DNA of 64,000 bases, taken from positions 37,248,976-37,312,975 of the forward strand of contig CM055097.1 in NCBI GenBank assembly GCA_029204225.1, in the 5' to 3' direction. Positions 1 to 11,672 of this stretch are shown piece after piece (position 1 is the stretch's first letter; each line of letters opens with the position of its first letter). The DNA is from Diphasiastrum complanatum (Eukaryota; Streptophyta; Lycopodiopsida; Lycopodiales; Lycopodiaceae). A program made the translations under genes and the position numbers. Below the pieces are notes generated by a model. The model was given only the letters and a program-made list of their open reading frames with translations, made no database searches and was not told the DNA's origin.

Positions 1-1439
1 AGACTCGTTGATCCCAAACCTCTGGACCCTTAACATCTGGCATCTCAACTGTATACCAGTAATGAGAAGGCACATTAGCCAAGTTAAGCTTCTTCACTGC
101 ACAATAGTTGATAATATTATGTGAGGAGCCAGTGTCGAATAATACAAGAACATCTCAACCTTCCAGCATCCCCCTCATCCATATCAGCTCAATATTCAGA
201 AACTGATACCTGCCTCGTGCCTTGGTGGAAAGGAAACAAACTGGTGCATCTGGAATAATTTTCCGCACCGAAATGGTCGTGACATGCTTTGTATCCTCAT
301 CATTGCTACCCAGTAAATCATTCAACATATCCTCATCCTTGCCCCCTCCTGGAGCGGTTGTAAAGTATGGAGTCTTTTGCCCGTGCGTCAAGGACAATCT
401 TTGAACAGGTGTTTGCCAAGGCAAAAAAACACAATCCTTCTTTCTTGGCCTTTTCTTTTTGTTCTACTGTGAGGGGAGATTTATTGTAGGAGCGTTTTGG
501 GAAAGAAAGTGTTGGCTTGCATTTCAGAACCTGCTGCATCTAGATAGGGTGTCCCTGCGGGAAATTTATGTGACTCTACTGGCCAACCTTCCGCGACCCC
601 TTCTTTTGGTGCATAAAAAGCACTCCAGAATCAGGCTTGCTTCTGGCATTGCCTTCGTAGTTGAGAGCCGTAGCAACTGCCTCTTCCAAGGTCTTACAAT
701 GTGCATTCAAAACATGCGGCCTCAACTCCTCTCAGAGACCAAACACAAACTTGTGTACCACAAGCCACTCTGCAATCTCTTTCGAAATCTTGGTAAGCAC
801 TTCCCTGTACCTATCAGCATATTCCTGCACACTAGTGTTTTTGATGGTGCAAAAACCACGCATCCGTCGCACGTACATGCTGGTGTGGAGGAATGAACTG
901 AGCCCTAAAGGCCCGCTAAAAATTCAACCCAGGTGGTTGGGCACTGGTTTGACTTGAGCAATTTCCGCCGTCACCTGTCAACAAAATCAGTGAAATGGTA
1001 AGCAGCTTTTCGAATTCTCCAACCTTCATCGGTTGGAGCTCTATGAAAAACAAAATACTCTTCCTATTATGCAACCACTGATCCACCACACATCAATAGT
1101 TCTTTTGGAATTTCCAGAAAACTTAGCAGGTTTGACATCTTTGTCTTCTGGGAATTTAGTATATACAGGTCACCCTGAGGGTGGAACGGAAAACTATGGC
1201 GACATTTGAGAAGGGATATTGTAAAGAGGATGCATAATTTCCAGCAATGGAAGATAACATAGTACGCATCTCTGCCATTGACCTCTCCATATTGTCCATG
1301 CGAATCCGCACAGACGGAGGGACACCCACAGGAGGACTCGTCATGACCGTACTAGAATTAGGTCAGGATCAGGACTAGTTGGTGGAGACTGAAGGGAAAC
1401 TGGTGGACTGGTGGGGATATCGACTCTATCCTCAACCAT
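1..1439 (-). pseudogene. decayed Ty3/gypsy gag-protease
   Basis: Read on the minus strand, several broken frames line up as the 5' half of a Ty3/gypsy polyprotein. A gag start MVEDR lies at 1439, followed after a frame change by a coiled-coil-like N-terminus (NMERSMAEMRTMLSSI, about 1240-1290). The gag core is visible at about 640-830 (FGLREELRPHVLNAH, then LEEAVATALNYEG). A retropepsin-type active site reads LFDTGSSHNIINY at about 110-150. A Cys pair near 430-450 may be what is left of the zinc knuckle. Stops and frameshifts separate these blocks, so no functional protein is expected. The element continues past the left edge, where reverse transcriptase and integrase would follow. Gag family membership rests on motif recognition, not on a search. 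Confidence 0.75.
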
Positions 1440-1569
1440 GATTACAAAACGGAAGTGCGAGAATACAAAGTGCTTGATACGAAAGCCAAACAGGGGAATA
1501 CTAGAAATTGCACAAGAAAAGAAAAATGACACTTTTCTTTCTACAGACTGCCGCTAGCTGGAATCAACA

Positions 1570-1790
1570 AGCAATAACTCCCTAAAAACAATGCGCTAGA
1601 GTTGTTGTAAACAGGTGCATTGGAGCTGTAACAAGTGCGCTGGACCTGGACCTATAGACAAGTGCACTCCCTGAAGACAGTGCGCTAGAGTTGTGAATAG
1701 ATGTGTTGGAGTACTTCAGGTTCGCTGGCCCTCTAAACAAAAGCGCTAGACCTCCTAGAAGAAATTTCAAATGTTTGCCCCCCCTACAGT
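1570..1790. repeat. short-period minisatellite, GTGCGCTAGAG-type
   Basis: Eight or so degenerate units of about 20-27 bp follow one another, recognisable by variants of GTGCGCTAGAGTTGT, GTGCATTGGAGCTGT, GTGCGCTGGACCT and GCGCTAGACCTCC. A higher-order period of about 90 bp is also visible: ACTCCCTAAAAACAATGCG at about 1577 recurs as ACTCCCTGAAGACAGTGCG at about 1667. The array sits directly 5' (minus sense) of the gypsy gag remnant, so it may belong to that element's untranslated leader. Confidence 0.6.
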
Positions 1791-1861
1791 CCATCGCCGC
1801 CCCCTCTGCAGTCCATCGCTAACTGGAACTTGTTGTGGGAAGCTTAAAATCGCAATTCTGA

Positions 1862-2050
1862 ACTCTGAAAACTAACTGCACTGTGATCGCGAACCGATCG
1901 CGAACCGTTCGTGTTCGTTTCCTTTGACTTTCGTATTCGCGAAACTTTTCGTGTTTCGTGTCTCCTGACTTTCGTGTTCGTGAACATCTTCATCAGGTCG
2001 AGGGATGAAAGCTAGCAAGACTTTGTAAACAAAAACGTTTTGTTTCTTCA
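1862..2050 (-). repeat. LTR fragment rich in CGAACACGAA (copy A)
   Basis: On the minus strand this begins TGAAGAAACAAAACG at 2050 and runs through GCTAGCTTTCATCCCTCG into a tract of CGAACACGAA and TTCGCGAA repeats. The same start and tract occur at 36928 (plus), and the start again at about 59761 (plus), where it directly follows the RNase H end and purine tract of a Copia element. I therefore read it as the beginning of an LTR. Its far end is not resolved. It may be the 5' LTR of what lies to the left, or a separate insertion. Confidence 0.55.
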
Positions 2051-3191
2051 AATTTAATGCAAACTTTCAAGCGATATATGCAAATAATTATGCAAGAGAC
2101 GAGTTCATGCAACATCCAAGGATCTATTTTGGACCTTTCGTCAAGGCCTACATTACCTTGCACACAAGATCCAAAGACCTTTACATAAAGCAGATTTCTA
2201 TGCAAGAAACAAAAGACCAAACCGAGGCTAGTAAGTTCATATCCAAAAGAGGACAAGTATAGGCTAGCAAGCCGAGTGTCATTAAGATCCAAGATAATTC
2301 AAATCCAAACGTGCTCGAGTAGTAGATCAGGCTTCAAACCTAAAAGAATGTAGTCAAAAAACCTCTTCCAATGTCACATCTTCTTCTAACAAGTCCATGC
2401 AAAATGGCAAAGGTAGGTAGCTTTTAGATTGAAGCAAAGCTTCTTTGTTAGAAATCATGCTTCCTCCAAACTTACTTCCTTCTTCACAATATGTCATTCT
2501 TAGATTCAACCTCCTTCCTCTCTTTTATGGATTTGGGACCCTTTTCCAAGTGGAGACGAGAGGGGAAGGAAGTGCATCGGAAAAGTGTTTCCAAGTGTCA
2601 TTAGAAGATGTATTTTGGTGAGGGAGCTAATGCTTGGGAGAAGGACGTCATATCCTTTGGGCTTATCTTGAGTTTCTCATTCATGGATAAAATTAGGTAG
2701 GTAAAACAAGCCCATGTGTAATTGAGAAGATGTTCTTTACAAGATTCAAACCTACATCAATATGCTCAAACATCAATGTACTAACCAGCACATTTTCGTG
2801 CTTCAGTAATTCCGGCATTCTGACGTCAAATCCTCTCTGATGCCCAACTTATGCGGGACACCTTGCATTGCACGAATACAAGTTCATGTCCAACCGTATC
2901 CTACCCATGTGTCTCTAACTCTTGGTGAGTTTTAAAAAAAAATATGTTGGCCTTAGTTTCCAAGGTAATGTCCTAAGCCGTGACGTGACATCAATCACCC
3001 ACCAAGCTTCCTACCCAATGGCATGGTGGTGCGGAGGCAACTAGATCAGCACATTCTCGGCAGCACTTGACAAGTCGGGATAGAGCTTAGTTATACAACA
3101 AATTGCTACAACCGTATTCAAAAATATTCATAAATGAAAAAGATTGCTCCAACTACGAACTTAGACAGGCGAAACAGCATAACAGACCCAC
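2051..3191. other. no gene seen; possible intron of the hydrolase gene
   Basis: No open frame with family resemblance was found on either strand. If the dienelactone-hydrolase exons at 3192-3454 are real, this stretch would be intron 2. I looked for the expected exon 3 (the family continues with a KLADKVA-like segment) in minus-strand translation and did not see it. Confidence 0.4.
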
Positions 3192-3454
3192 CTTAGCAAT
3201 GGAACTTCCCATCCTGGGAAAACACAAAAAGTTCTCTTATCAGAATAAGCAGTGACTAGCAATGAAGAAGAAGTTAAGTACGAGAAGGTAGTAGGGAGTA
3301 ACTACCTACCAAAGACATCAGTGACAAGCAAAACAGCTTTGGATGCACCAGGAGGTGCGTTGACGTACACACTGTTGGCTCCCCATGTCTCCCCCACGCC
3401 GGTGCTGGTGTGATGCGCATGAGGAGCTGGCACACAGCATTCCACACTTGCCAT
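3192..3454 (-). CDS. dienelactone hydrolase family protein, exons 1-2 (5' end only)
   Basis: Exon 1 (3454-3310) encodes 48 codons plus one base: MASVECCVPAPHAHH, then YVNAPPGASKAVLLVTDVFG. Plant dienelactone-hydrolase-like proteins (also annotated as endo-1,3;1,4-beta-D-glucanase) begin in this way, with a CC near the N-terminus, a short Gly-rich link, and an SK-AVLLVSDVFG beta-strand. The donor is G/GTAGGT. After a 96-nt intron ending CCCAG, a 22-nt microexon (3213-3192) gives GWEVPLLR, matching the family's G-Y/F-E-A-P-x-LR, and is followed by a GTGGGT donor; the phases agree (1, then 2). The catalytic Cys-Asp-His region would lie further on and is not found. The gene may continue beyond the window across a transposon-filled intron, or it may be a broken 5' remnant. 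The start is preceded by a CT/GA-rich leader. Confidence 0.68.
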
Positions 3455-3600
3455 CCTTCCTCTCTCTCTCTCTCTCTCTTTTTTCTCTCTATCACTATTG
3501 TACGAACTCCAAATCCTAAAAATTAAATTCTCACCCCAACTCAAAAAATCAAAAGATCAAGCTCAAGCTCTCGCTCGCTCTCTCTCTCTCTCTCTCTCCC
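3455..3600. repeat. CT/GA microsatellites in the hydrolase 5' leader
   Basis: Two CT tracts (about 3461-3479 and 3577-3598; GA on the coding strand) sit within 150 bp upstream of the hydrolase ATG at 3454. GA/CT tracts are common in plant 5' UTRs and core promoters, so this position fits a transcribed leader. No convincing TATA box was identified. Confidence 0.6.
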
Positions 3601-5038
3601 CCAACCCCCCTAGAAAGAGCTCTTTTGCAATGTTCTTAAACTTTCCATAATGTTTACGGTCAAACAGGCTTTGACTTCAAAAACGCACCAACTATAGGTC
3701 ATTAAGATTTTAGGGCACGCGTGGTCCAATGAAAAAGCACGAATCTGAATCTCTCTTTTTTTCACATCATAAATACATTCTTTATGTGTATGTATTTATC
3801 TATCTTTCTACATATCTATGTCTCGACACTTGCCTTTATTTATACATTGAAGAAGATAAATGAGGTGGGAGGGTTGTTCTGCCTTGATAGAGGTGTACTA
3901 CCATTTAGGACTCTATGGAGTAAAGTGGTTGGTACTGCATGATGGAGATGGGACGTATTAATAGAGAGACCGTTAGGAATCATTCTGCTTTTATAACAAT
4001 CTCTCACGTTGTCACCATATATACTCTTTATGCTTTTTTTTAAAAAAAACCAACCGGAAGGACTGAAGTACATGTAAAGTACTAACCTGAATAGTAGACA
4101 CAAATTTTTCTTGTGAGGCGATCATGTTTGCATTTGATTGTACTTGAGAAACGGTTACTTCCATATCCATTTCTATGTATAGTATTTGAAAAGTCATACG
4201 CACGAAAGGAGTGTTATCTTTTACAGTTCGTTAACCAAACTTCCACAATTGTATAGTAAGTAACCCACAGCTCTTGCATGGTGAGCGAAAAGATTGAGAG
4301 CAATATACATACCTTATACTTGCTGTCTATCGAAACTTATCAGTATGATTATGTTCTTCGTGCTACCTTTTGCTACTTTGCTACTAAACTGTGAGAGACA
4401 GAAATCATGGCAATACACATCAACAATCATCTCTTTGTGAAGAGCTCTTCATGGTCATAGCAAAAGCACAGTATATGGCATTTCGTTAGACATTATCTAT
4501 TATCAAACTTTTGGCATTCCATCGCTGGAAAGCATCGATGGTGCACATCAAATAGTTTTGTGTACATAGAGCATATCATAACCAGAACATAATGTGGAAG
4601 TATCGCTGATAGAATATAGATTTCTGGCGAGCGTGAAAAAGCGAGCAAGTATACATTCAAGCAAGCATGGAAAAGTGAGCACTATGCTGAATAATCCAAG
4701 TGTGAGCGAGCCTTGAAAATCTTTTTTAATACATATGACTTTTATGTGATGCAGTACTGTACAATACTAACAAAATACTAACAACATGATATTTTGTCAA
4801 CATGGAGACACCCAAACAAAATGATAGATACCTATCATACATTGGCTATTTCCTACCACAGTATTGCAGTATAATTCTATTTTGTAGCATTCAAGTAAAA
4901 ATATAATACAAACATTCTCCATCGTTTGGAATATGTATCAATATACTACATTACTACCATAACGGTAAATACAATAATTTTTGTGAACCTGGACACATCC
5001 CTAAAAGATGATATATACCCCATACAGAGTGGCTCTTT
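3601..5038. other. intergenic, nothing assigned
   Basis: AT-rich DNA without a credible coding frame. It probably includes the promoter side of the minus-strand hydrolase exons. A lone 14-nt hairpin at 4517-4530 (minus strand TTCCA-GCGA-TGGAA) resembles the units of the array at 11.7-12.2 kb. Confidence 0.5.
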
Positions 5039-5515
5039 GTAAAGACCATCAAGGATTGCCCCTAAGATGAGGATAGGAGAACACAATAGAAGAGACTATG
5101 GAGCCAAACCGCCCAACCAATCCTAGATCAAAACTAGATCTAGCCCCCAAGCCATACCATGTGAAGCAAGAGGAGAAGAGAGAAACTGGTGACCTAAACC
5201 CAATATGTCAACGGGAAAATCCCTACCTCATTATATAGACAGTAGATTCATGTGCATGAAACCATGCAACCCCCATGCATGTCAACTATAAATAGATCAC
5301 ATCTATTCATGCAGTCCTTCTGCCTATATCCGTCACACAGGCGTGCAATGCTCCATATGTTTCAATTAGAGTGTTTGGGTCCTCTCAAGGTAATTAGTCA
5401 CAAACAAGCCTTGACATGGAATTAAATCTCGGCATGACCAATAATCTCGAGTACTGGAGGGCCGATCTACCATATTAGCACTATTCCAGGTCCTTAACCG
5501 AATATAGCCATAACA
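5039..5515 (-). repeat. 3' LTR of the 5-11.6 kb element
   Basis: On the minus strand it begins TGTTATGGCTATATTCGG at 5515, immediately after a purine tract, and ends near GGTCTTTACA at 5039. Positions 5039-5220 match 11391-11571 closely, including the block GGAGAACACAATAGAAGAG. Confidence 0.75.
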
Positions 5516-5529
5516 TTCTTCCCTCCTTG
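5516..5529 (-). other. polypurine tract
   Basis: The minus strand reads CAAGGAGGGAAGAA immediately before the LTR start TGTTATGG. This is the expected plus-strand priming site at the 3' end of an LTR retrotransposon. Confidence 0.7.
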
Positions 5530-8500
5530 AATTGTTTCTATCCTTAGAAGCTTCTCAAACAGGAAAGAATTACAAGACCAGTTCCTTTGACTTTAAATAT
5601 TAACCGAGAAAATCATTATCCTTAATTGAACTTACTTATCACAGTACTCAGAAAAAAAACTGTTTCCAATCGTTACTCTCTGCTCTAGAGTACAAACTCT
5701 AGTTTGAAAAGTACACTAAGAAATAAATTTCTCAACTGGGTTACACTCACTACAAGTTAGTAACATCACCTTCATGTAAATCACTTACATGAACCACTGA
5801 GTGAAATATCTCCTAACATAGGAGATTTAAAGTTAAAGAAAATAATAATTACAGTATGAAATCATCCAAAAATCTGGCAGACAATTCATAAAAACTTTCA
5901 AGTACAACTATCCTTAGAATCCAATTCTAAGATATGATAATTCATTCAACTAGAATATCTATGATAATCATTAAGATATAGAACGATTAAAACTCAACTC
6001 TGAACATCCCAGATACTCTTTTGAGTAAAATGCTCCTATTTCCAGCACCAAATATAAGAAAATAGCATTCATTCAACTTAATAGACTTGTCTGTCTCCTA
6101 TGATAACTGGAGATCCAATCAAATGAATAATTGTACTCAAGCATCTACAAACCATAAACTGTGGCAGAATAGCATCCGCTAGATACATAAGATAATGTCC
6201 GTGAGATCCATAGGTTCTCAATTAAAATATTGAAGTAGAGAGATTCAAAAACACTGATATGAATTCTTACTCAAGTAATAGATCAAGAATTAATTATCAC
6301 ACTTAAGAACCATTACAATTCCTTATAGTCCTCTGACAATAATTAAGTAACTATTTATGATCTGTCAATCATAAATATTTAGATTCATATGATTCGTCAA
6401 TCATAATTTTCGAAAATCCCAAAACCATACTTAATGATTTATAGGATACTGGAGTATATGTCCACATAACTCAGGATAGTGTGATTTATTCCAAAATCTT
6501 TCCACTAAGAAAATATTGGATTTAGGAATATTTTTCAAATAGGATTCTTTAACTGAAGTGTAAGATTCAAGCTCTATAAACCACTGGTAATTAAAGACTG
6601 AACACATACTAAAATGACAATCATCTTCAACTACAAAAACTTTAGATTACAATCCAGAAGCACATCTAGATACCCAAAGTCCTGTTGAATATCAATTCAG
6701 TTATTATTTTTGAATCCATTATGATTTGTTATCCAATTGAACTCTCTGGGATACAATCACTAATGATCTGAGTCCCTTTCTTAACTAAGGAATACTCTAT
6801 TCCAAGAATAATGTATATCCAATGCACAGAATTTTAACTGATGAACCCAAATGATTCACTAATCATGCGTCTTACAAACAATATAATTTAAAACCATCAG
6901 TTCCCGATGAATCCACATCACACTGATCGTTTTACCAATTAACTTCATCCTAGAGTAATCAACTACTCAAGTTACTTGCCAATGATTCAGAAATCTCAAA
7001 TGTCTAGATGCAGATCTCAATTATACTAGTATGACATCACATTTAGATCCTCATCCAAACCATTTATAAGCTCATCCATAAATCTCCAATCCAAAGATTT
7101 GTTAACTCTGCAAGTATCTGTCAAAACAATAGTTGATTACATGTCTATGTTCACTGACTAGATTAAGTGCACCAAATAACCCTAGCAACCAGGAATACAC
7201 AGTAGATTCATACAAGATTAATCATGCACATATGTGAATAATCTCACTATGACCCAATACATAAACACATTTTTATTTGGTAGATTCCTCCAGAACCCAC
7301 ATATGTTACTCACATATCTCACTGAGATCTTGTAACTCAGCTACAAAATATTTTCTATTTCTCATGAGTAAATAACATATCCAAAAAATCTCTGAGACGA
7401 ATAAAATTCACTCTCAGCAGTTTTCCAACCCAGTTTACCTCTAATTACATAATTTCTTCCACCCAATCAACCTATCTCTGATCCTAGTACTAAACTAAGA
7501 TTAGGTTGATCCAATATTCTCAGACTCAAATTATGATCAAACTTACTTCTATTCCAATCAAAATGGAATTAGTAACATTTGACCTTTTACTGTACTACTT
7601 ATAGATAATGATTCAAATATCAAACATGTTCTAGTTCCAGATTGTCCACCACAATCTTTGAAAAATTTCTCTTTTTCGAAAAGTTCTAATTAGGTATCTT
7701 ACTCTGAATCTATCCGAAGTTACTTTCAGACCAAATCTCATTTCTATACCAAAGTTGGTTCTTTTCCGAAACTATGCAATCTACAGATTTCCAAAGAATT
7801 TTATTCCACCACTTCACCCCTCCTTTTAAAGAAATTATAAGTTTCAATAAAAGTTAACTAGAAAGATGATATAGGAAAATATCTAAATCCAAGAAAAGTC
7901 ATTAATAAGTGCATTCCAATAAAGGATTCACTCTATTACAAACAGGTTTTTTTCTTCAAATATTTTCAAATCCGAGTGACAGTACAATCATTCCATTGAA
8001 ACCTATTTATGCAACAGAGATATTCTAGATTTAAGAAATTGAAACACTTTAACCTTAGAGTTTTCTGAATTTCAAGTCCAGTCCCACAAGTAGTAGTTTA
8101 TATGACATAAAAGTCTTTCAGAAGAATAACTTCATGATGGAAAGAATAATATAACCAGACTGATGTCTATATTTGAAAAATTACTAAGAAGTAAAGGATT
8201 AATTAAGAAAGTGAGAAATAGATTTGAGGGCCTTGAGGGCCTCTGATTTTGTAAATAATGAGATACCACATTGGGATCTAGATTAAACCTCAAAATTTCC
8301 CAAAATACCCCACATTTGATCGAATGGTTTTCTTTTTTCCCATATCGCGACTAGGTATTAAAACACACCATTGACTATCATATCTTTACAGTCCTAGAAT
8401 TCCCTTTCCAAAATTACTGATATCCCATACCATCAGCTTTTCCTTCCAAAAAATTCTTAACCACCTTATCTGATATTCTAGAGATCCACTAATCTTCTAG

Positions 8501-11378
8501 TTGTCCTATAATCACTATAGAATATTATTTACTTGATCCCAAATACTGGAGAATCCATTTATTTGAATGGTTGTTAGCCTATTAGATGGATACCACAAAT
8601 CCCACCTGATTCTATGATTTAGACAGAAGAATTAACATGCTTCAACACTACATTATGATCCTAACAAGTTAATGATAAGGTTCAAATCCCCCTGGATCCA
8701 AGAGAATCAACTCTAGGGACAAGCTTCTATCAACTAACAGATCCAATGTAATCCAAATATCAGATTCTACTTCTCACAATTGACATCCAAAACTGCGGAT
8801 AACACAATGGTTACAAAGATATAAGTTATGAATTCAACTAAATGAATTCTATCCAGAAAATTAATAACTGTTATGAAACAATTATATATTGGGATTACTA
8901 ATATCCTAATTGCGAAATACACTTCCTGATCACACTTACTACCATTGATGTCCATTCTTCTTCTCTTCTTAGAATTTTCAGTTCCCTGAAAATCTATTTC
9001 AGCTAAGGTACTAAGAAGACGTAACGAAATTAGTAAATGTTTAAAATTAATTATAGGAAAAAGTCTGAAACAATTCTATTTCTATCCTATACATGGCTGA
9101 GTAACTGATACATAGAAAATCATCTATTAGTATGTGAAACAATACTAGTCTGATCTTTTGAATATATTTCACCATAGGATTTTATTGGAAATGAAATTAG
9201 TTTTCTATTATTATGGTTTTTCCAATAAAATTGGACTGTTCTCCCTTTTCACTTTCTGGCTTAAAAATTACTTTGTTAATTAAATGGAAAATAAGATTTG
9301 GATTCGGGTACTTCCTACACTGTAAGTTTACTTCCAAAATAATATTGTTGAATAAAGCATTACCTCCAAATACTATGAATTTTTCACCACTAATTATTTA
9401 ACAAGTACTTCAAAAGCTTTTGGTTTGTTCAATTTTAATGACCTAAATCATCAAAACCACAATAACCAACTGATCGGTGTTCCACCTATTTGAAAAGGAG
9501 AAAATCGAAAAAAAACACAATTTAACTCCATTTACCGGGAGTACCAATACTCCAGAGTTAAATGGTTGAAATAGCATCATACCAAGGAATCAGATTCCTA
9601 GACCAGGTATATGTCCGAGAACTATACCACTCTCTTCGTTCCGTCAAGATCGACTTCGAAAAAATTCCACTGAAAACCGATTAATATTGCTTGACCACGA
9701 ATAATGGTACTCAAGTTCCGGCTTAGCAAAAAATGTCAAAGTGACATGCATATTGTCCCTAGATAAAGAAATTCCAAATTCCTTCAACTCCATTTACGAG
9801 GAACAATACAAGATCCAAGGCTAAATTTTGACAATCCAACACCGAGAAACCGAAATTTCTATAACTAGGTGTTAGTAACTTGAATTTCCATAGTTGTACT
9901 AGAAAAAAGATTTCAATCCAACTCAAAGCTACCAAAATGTCCAAAGTTTTTACTCAAGCCAAAATTAATTTGCATGTAAATATCACTGATGCAAATAGTT
10001 GCCCAATTCTCCAATATTGTCAACTTTCCATGCATCAACTTTAACACTAAGCATATCAAAAAAAAAATCCTATTTTTTTATGAAAAGGAATTTTAGGGCT
10101 GGCTCCCCCCATCACATCGTCCAAAGGTCAATCTTGTTTTCATCAACGAGAGAGAGAAACAAAACTTATGCGCTAGACTTCCAAGGTTCTCCAGTATCTG
10201 TGCGAGTTCCTCCCTGGAAGAATGACATAAACGCTCTTCCACGATTTCTACATCCTTTGTCAAGAATTACAGATTCAACCAATGAATCATGGCATGCAAA
10301 AAACTGGTCTGCTAATGCATCCACAACGTTTTGCAAGGGAGTGTTCACAATATGTTTGCAGGGAAACCACCCTCCAGAAGCGTTGCTGGCTCCTCATCGC
10401 TGTTAAGGCAATGTTGCCTTCAACTTCCTCCATTTGCATCAACCTCCGAACCACACACACCTAGATTGTCAATAGGGATTCACCAGCTACCCTAGTTGTT
10501 ATTCGGAATCCATCAGCTCTTCACATCCCCTACACAGAGGGACTGACCAAAATTACTCATAGCTGGCCAAAATCTGGGAACCTTCATTCACAGCTTTCTG
10601 GCATGTGTGATTCTTATACAAGTGATTCAAAGTAGATTTGGAAGCACGACAATTGGTGATCCCGACAAACATGGATGCATTTTTAAATTTAATTTATCTA
10701 CTTAAAATACTTCAACATTACATTAATTTAAGGATTAGACTGCAACATACAGCTACTCTCAATCCAACTTCAATCAGCTCCCTATATTACAAAATGTAGG
10801 TTCAACTGGAATTAGATTAAAATTTTCCCTTTGAGACAATCCAAGAAATAATTATATGAAATCAGCTAGTTTGAATGACAGCAAATCCAAATATTTCCAT
10901 AACATGCAAGTTAACCAGAGGAATTTGAGGATGAATAATCTTCAATTCCTCACGTGCTACTTATGGAATCCGCCAATCCACTTACTTTTTGTTCAAAACA
11001 GCCTGATAAATTGATTCACAATCAATTTAACAAGGAACAAAAGTTACATAAAAGGATTCAGGATAATTGAACATATGTTATCCATTCTACTTCATAGCCA
11101 AGCAGAGTTTAACTAGGGAACACACATCATAATCTTCAAAACAGATTATTTTCAAGCCAAAGAAAGCTTCCTCATAAAATAGGGCATTAAGAATGAATTC
11201 ACATAGCTTCTCAGCATCTAAATCAAAAACTGAGAATGTAGAAGAGCACTCTACCACCATATTTGACAAGCATGCTAACTCAAAACTAGTGAATCCAACA
11301 CCAAACTCCTTTGAGAAAACTTTACTTCCATATCGATGAAGGCTAACTCCATCCTATCCAAGACCGCATCTTAGTCGT
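5530..11378 (-). other. non-coding internal region of the LARD-like element
   Basis: AT-rich, with frequent stops in all frames; the longest open frames are short and match no family I recognise. A somewhat less AT-rich island at about 10100-10460 holds overlapping short frames but no conserved motif. I assign no gene here. Confidence 0.6.
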
Positions 11379-11390
11379 GCTCTGATACCA
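11379..11390 (-). other. primer binding site, initiator-Met tRNA
   Basis: The plus strand GCTCTGATACCA is the reverse complement of TGGTATCAGAGC, the standard PBS of many plant LTR elements. It lies next to the right LTR, which begins at about 11391. Confidence 0.8.
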
Positions 11391-11571
11391 ATATAAAGAC
11401 CATCAAGGATTTCCCCTAATATGAGGATAGGAGAACACAATAGAAGAGATTATGGAGCCAAACCGCCCAACCAATCCTAGATCAAAACTGGATCTAGACC
11501 CCAAGCCATGCCATGTGAATCAAGAGGCGAAGAGAGAACTAAATCCAATATGTCGACGGGAGAATCCCTAC
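11391..11571 (-). repeat. truncated 5' LTR of the 5-11.6 kb element
   Basis: Near-identical to 5039-5220, sharing for example ACCATCAAGGATT, GGAGCCAAACCGCCCAACC and the AATCCCTACCTCA block. The match stops at about 11571, where unrelated sequence and the hairpin array begin. Confidence 0.75.
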
Positions 11572-11672
11572 CTCACTCTCTTGCTAAGGATACTCTGATT
11601 ACCTTCTGCTTATCGATGCTATTCATCACTCCAAGTTGCAAAGAGGATCTGATAGGTTAAGAATACATTGAA

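Larger units (their letters stand above)
5039..11571 (-). mobile_element. LTR retrotransposon without recognisable coding (LARD-like)
   Basis: An LTR at 5039-5515 is repeated in part at 11391-11571. A purine tract (minus strand AAGGAGGGAAGAA) directly precedes the left LTR, and an initiator-Met-type primer site (minus strand TGGTATCAGAGC) adjoins the right one, so the element runs on the minus strand. The right (5') LTR is cut short: about 180 of 477 bp remain before unrelated sequence. The 5.8 kb between shows no gag, protease, integrase or RT motif in my reading. It is either a large non-autonomous derivative or an element too decayed to read. The LTRs resemble those at 22795-23285 and 44441-44929, which points to a Ty3/gypsy relationship. 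Confidence 0.72.

Noticed and set aside
10166-10464. Less AT-rich island with overlapping frames inside the LARD-like element
   Set aside because: No frame shows gag or pol motifs and frames on both strands are equally open.
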